A stretch of 64,000 bases of DNA from Streptomyces sp. Tue 6430 (GTDB lineage Bacteria; Actinomycetota; Actinomycetes; Streptomycetales; Streptomycetaceae): positions 186,001 to 250,000 of the forward strand of contig JAKGSH010000002.1 of NCBI GenBank assembly GCA_021568835.1, given 5' to 3'. Under the pieces are notes generated by a model that saw only the letters and a list, made by a program, of their open reading frames with translations, ran no database searches and was not told where the DNA came from. Both the position numbers and the translations under genes were made by a program. The first letter of the stretch is position 1; every line of letters starts with the position of its first letter. Of the stretch, positions 57,241 to 64,000 are shown piece after piece.

Positions 57241-57839
57241 ATGCCGGAGACAGACCTGAAGCAACAGCTCGCCGAGCGATTCCACGAGGTCGACGGCGTC
57301 CATCCGACGACCGACGCCGACGACGCGTACGTGAGCGCGCAGTTCGTCGCCCTGGAGGAACTGTGCGCGGTCCGGGGCCACGACGCCGATGCGGTCCGCC
57401 GGCTGATGCTGGGCAGCGTCTGCCGCTCCCGGGATACCTGCGCTCCGACGGTGCCGAGATGGTGCCGGCCGACCTGTTCGCTCTCGCCGACGAGGCCGGC
57501 GGCGTGGACCCGCTGGCAGCGTGGTTCACCGCCCACTGGGCCGACCCGGTCACCGGGAAGGCGGAGTGGCGTGCGTACCTCAGCGGACAGTACGTGTGCC
57601 TGCGCTCGGTGACCCCGGCCACCATTCAGCGCAAGGAACACCTGACGACCGGGATCGGCGCCGCGGTGAACGAGCCGGATGCCGGTTCAGCACCCTGGTC
57701 CGACCGGTTGCACGCCCTGGTCGACGAACTCGACACCCTGCAAACGGCGTTCACTGCCTATGACCGTCTCCGGTTCGGCGGACCCACGTCCCGGGACACC
57801 TGCGTCGACGCCGTGCGCGCCCGCTTCCCGCGTCCGTGA
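57241..57839 (+). CDS. DUF6058 family protein, one frame break
   Basis: Protein of 199 residues of the DUF6058 (natural-product-biosynthesis-associated) family: DADDAYVSAQFVALEELCAV, RRLMLGS then, after one missing base near 57425, LPLPGYLRSDGAEMVPADLF, ADPVTGKAEWRAYLSGQYVC, LRSVTPATIQRKEHLTTGI and DELDTLQTAFTAYDRLRFGG. ATG 57241. Members often sit beside biosynthetic genes; here there is none. Biochemical role unknown. Confidence 0.85.
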
Positions 57840-58244
57840 CCCGCAGCCGTGGGCGGCTTCTGCGGATCGGACGGGTCGTCCGCGCCGCGCGGACCTCGGC
57901 AGGGCGTCGAGCACGTCTGCGGTTTTCACGTCTGCGGTTTTTGTGAACCCGGTGCCTTGCGCGGGTACCGGGGAACACCTCGGCCGATGCTCCCGTGCCC
58001 CTTCGTGACCGAGCGGCCCGAGCGGCCCGAGTTCCTCCGCGCGGCCAGAACGCTGTGCCGGAGTGCCGGAACGAGTGGCCGGCACAGATGCGCACCCATC
58101 CGCAACGGGACACTCACGCTGCCTGGCCGGACTTCCAGGCCGGGTACGCGGCCGATCGCCCGACCGCTTCGCGGGGCAGGACGAGGAACGCGGCGGACAC
58201 GGGCGAGGCCAGGGGCAGGCCCGGGCGTCGGCCCGACCGGACCG
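57840..58244. other. 405 bp without a recognisable gene
   Basis: Contains the 15-bp tandem repeat at 57913-57942 and leads into the LuxR-ATPase remnant. No supported frame. The minus strand around the repeat reads KTADVKTADVLDALP. Confidence 0.45.
57913..57942. repeat. 15-bp tandem repeat, two copies
   Basis: ACGTCTGCGGTTTTC at 57913-57927 is followed directly by ACGTCTGCGGTTTTT at 57928-57942, one base different. The T-run makes this one of the most AT-rich spots in the region. Confidence 0.85.
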
Positions 58245-58488
58245 GTCGGCCGGGAGCGCGGGCCCACCGAACTCGCGGCGTTCCTGGACACGGCCGGGAC
58301 CGACGGAGCCGCCTTCCCGTTCGCCGGTGACCCGGGCGTGGGGAGGACGGCGTTCCCGGACGCGACCGCCGAGCCGGCGGTGGCGAGGAGCACGCGGGTC
58401 GTCCGGGGGAGCGGCGTCGAGTACGGGACGGGCAGCAGCTTTACGGGGCTCGATCAGCTCGTCGGCTCGCTGTCGGGCGACCGGGAGG
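58245..58488 (+). pseudogene. LuxR-family ATPase (LAL) N-terminal remnant
   Basis: The frame encodes VGRERGPTELAAFLDTAGTD, GAAFPFAGDPGVGRTAFPDA, TAEPAVARSTRVVRGSGVEY and GTGSSFTGLDQLVGSLSGDR, the start of the AAA/NACHT-like ATPase of large LuxR regulators. The Walker A Lys is replaced (GDPGVGRT), and about 800 residues that should follow, including the C-terminal HTH, are absent. A clear gene fragment. Confidence 0.65.
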
Positions 58489-58524
58489 GGGGATCCGCCC
58501 CGCGTCCGGTCGCCTGCTGCGGGC

Positions 58525-59721
58525 TCAGGGACGGTGGAACCGCACCTCCGGGTGGGCCGGGTCCGGGCCGTCGAGGAGTGGCTGGTCCCTGCCCCGCAAG
58601 TGCTCGTCGAAGAAGGCGGCGACGTACGCGCGGGTGACGGTCACCGCGCGACCGGCCGGGAGGTCACCGCCGGGGAGGCCCAAGTGGTCGAGGACCACAG
58701 GTGCGTCGGAGAAGCCGAGGTGGTCGGCGCCGTCGACGGTCAGCCAGTGCTTCTCGCCGCTCAGGGCCGCCCAGGTGGTGTCCCAGGTGGTGTCCTCGCC
58801 GCCCGGCCGGTGGAACTCGTCGGTACCCAGCAGCAGGAACGGGCGTCCGCCGAGCCCGTCGGTGGGCAGCGTGTCCCAGAACGTGCCGTCCATGTTCACT
58901 CCGGCGTCGATACGCCGGTCGGCGGCCATGGCGCTGACGGCGCTCGCGCCGCCTATCGAGTGGCCGGCCATGCCGATCCGTGCCCGGTCGATGGACGACG
59001 CGTACCGCCAGGCGGGCCGGGGGCCGGTGAGTCGGTCCAGGACGAAGCGGGTGTCGGCGGCGCGGACCCCGGTCACCAGGTGGCCATCGGCCCAGTCGTT
59101 CTCCTCCATGAAGGCGCAGGCGACGCAGGTCAGGGTGCGCCCGCCCGGCACCGACGTACCGGACGACTCGTAGGCGTGGTCGAGCGAGGCGACGACGTAG
59201 CCGCGGGAGGCGAGGTCCACGGCGAGGCTGGTGAGAGTGAACCGCGGCATGCCGAAGCCGGGCGAGAGCACCACCAGCGGGTGCCGTCCCGGAGCGGGGG
59301 GCACGTCCACCGCGCTGTGCGTACGGGCCCGCGCCACCTGCCGCACCGATGCCGGGTCCTCGACCTGCACGCCCTTCAGCAGCAGCCGGACCTCCTCCTG
59401 GGTGGCGTACGGGGCGGGGCGGCCCGGCGTGTGCCGGGCGGCCGCGGGGCGGGCCGCGGGGTAGTGCAGGGTGACCATGAGTTCCCGGCCGTCGGCCTCG
59501 GGCACCCAGGGGTCGACGCGGGAGCGGTCCACGAGGTGGAGGACGGAACTCCCCACCCCGTACGGCCCGGTGGGGGCCGGCAGCCGCATGCGTTCGGCAG
59601 GCCGGTCCGGGGTGGTCGTTGCGGTGCGCGGCAAGGGCGGCGCGGCGGTGGCGGTGGTGGCCGGTAACGCAACCGCGCAGGCGAGAAGGGCGGCGGCGGC
59701 CGCCCGGGTCAGCTTGTTCAT
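58525..59721 (-). CDS. Secreted alpha/beta hydrolase (PAF-acetylhydrolase-like lipase)
   Basis: Exported lipase-like protein of 398 residues. ATG 59721 opens MNKLTRAAAAALLACAVALP, a Sec signal ending around ATTATAAP. Mature domain: VLHLVDRSRVDPWVPEADGR, ELMVTLHYPAA, HPLVVLSPGFGMPRFTLTSL, VASLDHAYESSGT, nucleophile GMAGHSIGGASAVSAMAADR, and Asp/His candidates in GVNMDGTFWD and VDGADHLGFSD. The family includes platelet-activating-factor acetylhydrolase-like esterases of Streptomyces. Intact. Confidence 0.92.
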   Translation of the reverse strand: MNKLTRAAAAALLACAVALPATTATAAPPLPRTATTTPDRPAERMRLPAPTGPYGVGSSVLHLVDRSRVDPWVPEADGRELMVTLHYPAARPAAARHTPGRPAPYATQEEVRLLLKGVQVEDPASVRQVARARTHSAVDVPPAPGRHPLVVLSPGFGMPRFTLTSLAVDLASRGYVVASLDHAYESSGTSVPGGRTLTCVACAFMEENDWADGHLVTGVRAADTRFVLDRLTGPRPAWRYASSIDRARIGMAGHSIGGASAVSAMAADRRIDAGVNMDGTFWDTLPTDGLGGRPFLLLGTDEFHRPGGEDTTWDTTWAALSGEKHWLTVDGADHLGFSDAPVVLDHLGLPGGDLPAGRAVTVTRAYVAAFFDEHLRGRDQPLLDGPDPAHPEVRFHRP

Positions 59722-59980
59722 GCCGGGCACGCTACGGCCCCGGCCCAGGACCCTGCGTCCTTCCACGGTCGCAACCGCCGTCGGAGCCGTACGTCCCGAG
59801 GCGGATGCCGGTCTCCACCGGGCGGCCGGATGCGGTGCGTGCACGCACCGGGCGGCCGGTTCAGTACGGCGGCCTCCCGCGCCGGGACAGTGAGCTTCCC
59901 GTCCTCGGCGAGCGGCCGGGAGGGGAACCCCGGTGTGCCGCCGGCGGAAACCGCGGGCGGCTCTCGGTGCTCGAGTGAAC

Positions 59981-60009
59981 GGGCCGGGTACGCAGCGCGT
60001 ACCCGGCCC
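59981..60009. terminator. Hairpin, perfect 13-bp stem
   Basis: GGGCCGGGTACGC (59981-59993), loop AGC, GCGTACCCGGCCC (59997-60009), followed by TT. It is oriented to end plus-strand transcription but no plus-strand gene lies directly upstream, so it may stop readthrough toward the lipase promoter or act on antisense RNA. Confidence 0.75.
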
Positions 60010-60027
60010 TTGCGCTGTCCGTACACG

Positions 60028-60066
60028 CTGACGGCTCCCGTCCTGCGAACAGGAGGGAGCCGTCAG
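60028..60066 (-). terminator. Hairpin terminator of the GlsB-like gene
   Basis: CTGACGGCTCCCGTCCTG, tetraloop CGAA, CAGGAGGGAGCCGTCAG: a 17-bp stem with one bulged G. It sits 28 bp beyond the stop of the minus-strand gene at 60094. Confidence 0.8.
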
Positions 60067-60093
60067 CCTTGTGGGGTGTGTGTCTTCAGCGGG

Positions 60094-60372
60094 TCACGCG
60101 TGACGGTGGGAGTGCCGGTTACCGGTGACGAGACGGTAGAGGGCGAGCAGAAGGGCGGAGCCGATGATCGCGGCGATCCAGGTGGAGAGGTCGAAGAACC
60201 CGTCGATGGAGTCGACACCGAAGACCACCTTGCCGAGCCAGCCGCCGAGCAGACCGCCGGCGATGCCGATGAGCATGGTCACGATGATGCCGCCGGGGTC
60301 CTTGCCCGGCATCAGAGCCTTGGCGATGGCGCCGGCGAGCAGGCCGATGATGATCCACGCGATGATGCCCAT
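60094..60372 (-). CDS. GlsB/YeaQ/YmgE family stress membrane protein
   Basis: Small transglycosylase-associated membrane protein, 92 residues: MGIIAWIIIGLLAGAIAKAL, PGKDPGGIIVTMLIGIAGGL, LGGWLGKVVFGVDSIDGFFD and WIAAIIGSALLLALYRLV give three helices with the conserved Gly-rich pattern, then a His-rich tail SHRHA. ATG 60372. The family is associated with general stress responses in many bacteria. The upstream 60373-60420 is unusually AT-rich and probably holds its promoter. Confidence 0.92.
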   Translation of the reverse strand: MGIIAWIIIGLLAGAIAKALMPGKDPGGIIVTMLIGIAGGLLGGWLGKVVFGVDSIDGFFDLSTWIAAIIGSALLLALYRLVTGNRHSHRHA

Positions 60373-60569
60373 GATGCGTCTCCGCTTCGTCGTATAAAGG
60401 TTGTGTTAGCTCATCGTGTGCACCGATCTCGGCCGGACAAACACCTCCTTCGAAATCGCCGTGGATCAGGAGCGGTTCGTTCGGGCGGCCGTCGGCGTGT
60501 TCGGGCAGCGCGCAGTCCGCGTGGCGTCGTGCGGACATGGATGTGCGGCGTGGGGGCAGGCGCGATGGC

Positions 60570-61051
60570 ATGCAGGCAGAACAGGCGTATGCCACGACCC
60601 GCGGCCGGACCGGACCGGCGGCCGCAGCCCCACGGGGACGTACCGGGGGAAGGCACCGGCGCTCCGAGCGGCAGTGGGGCCGCTGGCGCCGCAGGCTGCT
60701 CGCCTACCGCGGCATCGAACTGCTGGCGTCCCCCGCCCCGGAGAGGGCGGATGAAGAGTCCCTGCTCCTGGTGCACATCCGCAAGGTGGTCGGGCGGGTG
60801 ACCTATCGGGCCTGCGACGAGTGCGCCCAGGGCGTGATCACCCACGTGGTTCTCGACGAACCCTTCCGCGACAGCGGACTGGGCACCAGGGCACTGTCAC
60901 ATCTGAAATCCCAGTACCCGGACATCACCTGGTGCACCACGCTCGACAAGCGTCTCACCCGCGATCTGCTGCGCCGGATGCGCATCCCCGAACAGCTGCC
61001 GCGGGCACCTGCCCCCACGTCCGGCCTGCCCTCGTCGCCCGGGCCGGATAG
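60570..61051 (+). CDS. GNAT-family acetyltransferase-like protein, one frame break
   Basis: Protein of 160 residues. ATG 60570 opens a basic leader with RGRTGGRHRRSERQWGRWRR, then GIELLASPAPERADEESLLL, VHIRKVVGRVTYRACDECAQ, GVITHVVLDEPFRDSGLGTR (acetyl-CoA-binding motif A) and ALSHLKSQYPDITWCTTLDK. One base missing near 61006 gives CPHVRPALVARAG and a TAG at 61049-61051; otherwise the frame runs into intergenic sequence. The fold is a minimal GNAT; substrate unknown. Confidence 0.72.
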
Positions 61052-61452
61052 GCGTCCGCGACATCCCTGCCGCACCGCCCGTGCCCCTCACCGCCGACGG
61101 GGAGCGACGCTGCCGGGCGGGTTCTGTTTCCTCCGCCGGTTTCCGGCCGTGCCGGTGGCACCTGCACCCCAGGACTCTCGCCCGCCGGTGTGCCCTGTGG
61201 TGACGGCGGGCAGGTCTCGCAGGTCGTCGTGGCCGAACCCCACCGGCTCGGTCTCGCCGGGGGAGTCACGCAGTCCGCCGGCCCACAGCCACAGCCACAG
61301 TCGAAGCCGTCAGGCGTCGGCCGGCAGCGGCGGCAGCACGCTTTTCCTTCGGTTGCGCCGCCCGGCTTCCTCCCGTGCGGCTGCGAGGCGGCGGGCCGTG
61401 CCCTTGACGGCACGGCCCGCCGCCGGCACGGGGCGGAGAAGTCCTCAGGCTG
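61052..61452. other. Convergent intergenic region with terminator
   Basis: No gene between GNAT (plus) and snapalysin (minus). Contains the 16-bp hairpin at 61387-61424. Confidence 0.6.
61387..61424 (-). terminator. Hairpin, perfect 16-bp stem, snapalysin terminator
   Basis: GGCGGCGGGCCGTGCC (61387-61402), loop CTTGAC, GGCACGGCCCGCCGCC (61409-61424), 28 bp downstream of the snapalysin stop. Confidence 0.85.
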
Positions 61453-62135
61453 TCAGCGTGCCTTGTTCAGCTTGTCGAGGGCCTTGGCGAGACCGTTGGC
61501 CCACAGCTGGTTGACGCGTGCCCGCTCGGTCGCGTTGGGTAGCGGTTGGTGCAGGACGTGCCGGGTCCGCCGCCCGACATCAGCTCGCTGCACGGGCCGC
61601 TGTAGTGGTCCGGCAGCCCCAGCACGTGACCGGTCTCGTGCGCGGTGACACGGGTGGAGTCGTACTGCCGGTTCTGGGCGTAGTCGAGGAAGATGTAGCC
61701 GCTGCCGTGGCCGTTGGTGGAGGCGTACGAGCCGCGGGAGTCGTTGCCCTCGTAGTACGAGAAGTCGGCGCTCCCGGAGGTGGACTGGAGCTTGACGTTG
61801 CTCACGGAGCTGTTCCAGATCGAGGCGGAGCTCGATATCTGGGAGCGGAAGGTCGGTGCCTGGGAGGCGTTGTAGTAGACGGTCACCGACCGCAGGCCGG
61901 GATCGGCCGCCTGCTTCTTGGCGACGGAGTCGAGCACGGCCTCGAAGAACGCCCTGTTGTTCGCCGCCTCCTGGGCCGAACCGGTGTAGCCGGCATGGAG
62001 AGGGGCGGTGGAGTCGGCGGTCTGGGCGCTCGCGGGGATCGCGCTGCCCAGGGCCGCGAGCGTCACGCCCAGACCGAGTGCCAGCAATCTCCTGGAGGTC
62101 TTCGCGGACGTGCGAGACGTACGGGTGGACGTCAT
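61453..62135 (-). CDS. snpA: Snapalysin, small neutral metalloprotease, one frame break
   Basis: Secreted M7 metalloprotease precursor of 227 residues, the size of known snapalysins. ATG 62135 opens a signal peptide ([20 protein letters not shown], cleavage near PASAQTA). The mature enzyme has [40 protein letters not shown] and zinc motif [20 protein letters not shown] (HExxHxxGxxD, the snapalysin variant in which Asp is the third ligand), then the Met-turn [12 protein letters not shown]. One base missing near 61538 precedes [20 protein letters not shown]. Divergent LysR gene is its usual activator. Confidence 0.93.
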
Positions 62136-62152
62136 GTGGGGGGCTCCTACTC

Positions 62153-62246
62153 GTTCATGTGGGGTGGTGAACGATCGGTCGACCCGAGTGTGGGGCCGGA
62201 GGGTGGCCGAACGGATGATGGCAACTGGCGATAGCTTCCGGCTATC
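62153..62246. promoter_or_regulatory. snpA/LysR divergent promoter with inverted repeats
   Basis: Two inverted repeats lie between the divergent starts: GTTCA (62153-62157) with TGAAC (62168-62172), and GATAGC (62230-62235) with GCTATC (62241-62246). The latter fits a LysR-type box with a short AT-containing spacer and sits about 75 bp from the LysR start, so it may serve activation of snpA and autoregulation. Confidence 0.55.
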
Positions 62247-62319
62247 AGGCCGACTCGTGCTGTCACGTTGGCGTTTGAACATCTGGCGCCTCACCGGGCC
62301 CAGCCCTTACGCTCCGCGC

Positions 62320-63290
62320 ATGGAGCTCGAGGTGAGGCACTTACGCGTGCTGTGCACCATCGCCGACGCCGGCAGTCTTCACCGGGCGGCTCGTGAACTG
62401 GGCATGGCCCAGCCCTCGTTGAGCACCCAGCTGCGCCGCATCGAGCAACTGCTGGGCGGCCGGCTCTTCACCCGCGACTGTACGGGCAGCCACCTGACCC
62501 CGCTGGGACACGTCGTGGTGAGCCGCGCACGGCCGCTGGTCGCCGAACTCTCCGCGATCGTGACCGAGACCCGGGCCGCGGCCGCCCGCGCGGCAGGCGG
62601 TCCCGGTTGCGCATCGGCGCCACGGCCAGCCGGGCGGTCCCGGGCTGGATCGGCCGGCTGCGCGCCCGCATGCCCGCGGTCGAGCCCACCCTGCGGATGG
62701 ACGTGTCCGCGAACGCCCTGCTGCGGCAGGTGGCCGAAGGCGGGCTCGACCTGGCATTCGTGCACGAGGTCGAGGGCAGTCCGCTGCGCTTCCCGAACGG
62801 GCTGTGTCTGCGGGTCCTGGTGGAGCGCGAACCCCAGTTCGTCACCATGGCCGCCGACCATCCCGCGGCGGCGCGGCGCGAGGTGCGTCTCGCGGACCTC
62901 GCGCACGACCGCTGGATGGTGGACGCCACGGTCGACGGTGAGTGGGACGGGGTGTGCCGAGTACTGCGTGCGGAAGGAATCGAGCCCGATCTTCTGCACG
63001 GCGACTACCTCACCGCCTACTTCCTGGCAGCCGTCGGTGAGGTCGTCACGGTCAGCCAGCCGACCGCGCTCCCGCCCCGCTCCGACCTGGTCATCCGGCC
63101 CCTCCACGGTGACCCGATAGGAGTGCGGCTGCTGCTCGCGGCCCGAACGGCGGACGAACTCGACACGGCGTTCGACGAGTTGGAGAAGGCCTACGAGGAA
63201 GTGGCCCGTCAGGCGCCGGCCTACCAGGACTGGCTGACGCGCGGCGCTGCCGGGCGGCCCGCACACACACTCCGTGCGGTGAGCGCCTGA
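62320..63290 (+). CDS. snpR: LysR-family activator of snapalysin, one frame break
   Basis: LysR-type transcriptional regulator of 323 residues. N-terminal wHTH: LEVRHLRVLCTIADAGSLHR, AARELGMAQPSLSTQLRRIE, QLLGGRLFTRDCTGSHLTPL. Co-inducer domain: RLRIGATASRAVPGWIGRLR, GLDLAFVHEVEGSPLRFPNG, CLRVLVEREPQFVTMAADHP and TADELDTAFDELEKAYEEVA. One base is missing near 62603. ATG 62320. Divergent position to snpA and LysR class match the SnpR/MprR type activators of Streptomyces small neutral proteases. Confidence 0.9.
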
Positions 63291-63411
63291 GGAGCGAGGA
63301 CGTCACCGGTGACGCGGCAAGAAGCCTGACGGAAATTGCTGGTCACGTGACTTTCGGTGGCGATGGTCGTCGGTCCGGTCGGAGGGAAAGCGGCAGCCGA
63401 GGCCGTGGATC

Positions 63412-63570
<159 letters not shown>

Positions 63571-63713
63571 CCTCGCTGGATTCGAGGACCGCGAGCTGCC
63601 AAGAGGTCCTTCCTTCATGCACCCGCACGCTTCGACTCACCCGAACCGGCGTCCCGTTCGACCCCGATCGACTCCACGAGCGGACAGCGGACAACCGGTC
63701 AGCGGACAACCGG

Positions 63714-64000
63714 TCAGGAACGGAGCCCCAGCACCTCCAGGGCGCCGGTCTCGGTGTCGTAGCTGCGCAGGGTGGTGAGGCGGGCCGACAGCGGCGGCAC
63801 CGGCAGCAGTTCGGGGACCCGCCGGTCGGTGAAGGCACCGGCGCGCCGGGTCCGGCCGAGGGTGATGTGCGGGCTCCAGCGTCCGGGTGCGTGGAAGGGG
63901 TTGAGGGTGTCGGGCGGGCTGTCCGAGGCCACCGCCTCCCACACCCGGCGGTGCAGGCCGGTCAGCGCGGAGTCGCAGTCCAGCGCCCAGGCCAGCACCG
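63714..64000 (-). CDS. 2'-5' RNA ligase family protein, partial
   Basis: C-terminal part of a LigT/ThpR-like 2H phosphoesterase; the N-terminus lies beyond the window. Visible are WALDCDSALTGLHRRVWEAV, NPFHAPGRWSPHITLGRTRR (second HxT motif, HIT) and PPLSARLTTLRSYDTETGAL, ending VLGLRS. The family acts on 2'-5' phosphodiester or cyclic phosphate RNA ends. Stop TGA at 63714-63716. Confidence 0.85.
   Translation of the reverse strand, partial: VLAWALDCDSALTGLHRRVWEAVASDSPPDTLNPFHAPGRWSPHITLGRTRRAGAFTDRRVPELLPVPPLSARLTTLRSYDTETGALEVLGLRS

Noticed and set aside
58063..59667. 534-codon plus-strand ORF opposite the lipase
   Set aside because: Antisense shadow; the lipase has a signal peptide and GxSxG motif.

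Overview
The window is high-GC (about 70%+) actinobacterial DNA. Codon use, SpoIIE-type phosphatase/RsbT/STAS partner-switching genes, a snapalysin gene with its divergent LysR activator, DUF5994, DUF6058, DUF6461, DUF6325-SHOCT pairs and a type II cholesterol oxidase all point to Streptomyces, most likely an accessory stretch of the chromosome. I see no tRNA, rRNA, CRISPR array or replication origin.

Layout. 1-9.7 kb: stress-signalling region with four SpoIIE-type PP2C phosphatases, an RsbT-like kinase, a cobalamin-binding protein carrying the CarH-type Wx9EH photosensor motif, a STAS anti-anti-sigma protein and an EF-hand protein. 10-15 kb: MarR/amidohydrolase divergent pair, GH16 lipoprotein, small membrane proteins, DUF5994 and a broken DUF5994 copy. 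15.5-18.6 kb: proton-translocating transhydrogenase pntAB. 18.9-22.7 kb: histidine kinase/response regulator divergent from an FtsX-type ABC exporter. 22.7-32 kb: SMI1/KNR4, SHOCT, DUF6325, DUF2252, AraC, monooxygenase, esterase, DUF427 and VOC genes with several gene remnants. 32-40 kb: VanW-family protein, a second ABC-2 exporter between IS remnants, and orphan fragments. 40-45.5 kb: cholesterol oxidase, lipoprotein, EEP-family hydrolase. 45.6-51 kb: a minus-strand cluster of metzincin-like protease, FAD oxidoreductase, a LodA/GoxA-like protein interrupted by an in-frame TGA, and a P450. 51-57 kb: WGR/beta-propeller protein, XRE regulator with divergent SDR, MFS exporter. 57-64 kb: DUF6058, lipase, GlsB-type membrane protein, GNAT, snapalysin/LysR pair, IS5 remnant and the end of a 2'-5' RNA ligase gene.

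The most striking global property is that nearly 30 recognisable genes are split by about 40 frame breaks, and essentially every one is explained by one missing base, usually in a G/C run. In each gene the span plus the number of missing bases is again a multiple of three. This is best read as systematic undercalling in the assembly, so I annotate these loci as single genes and give the break positions. A smaller set of loci (VOC, Rrf2, DUF5994, LuxR-type ATPase, IS5, IS630 fragments) lack whole domains and look like true remnants.

How genes may work together: the 4.3-7.5 kb operon couples a phosphatase, a putative light-sensing B12 domain and a STAS protein, which would give a light or redox input to a sigma-factor partner switch. 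The 45.6-49.6 kb operon pairs a LodA-like protein with a LodB/QhpG-like flavoprotein, as in cysteine-tryptophylquinone enzyme biogenesis, plus a protease.
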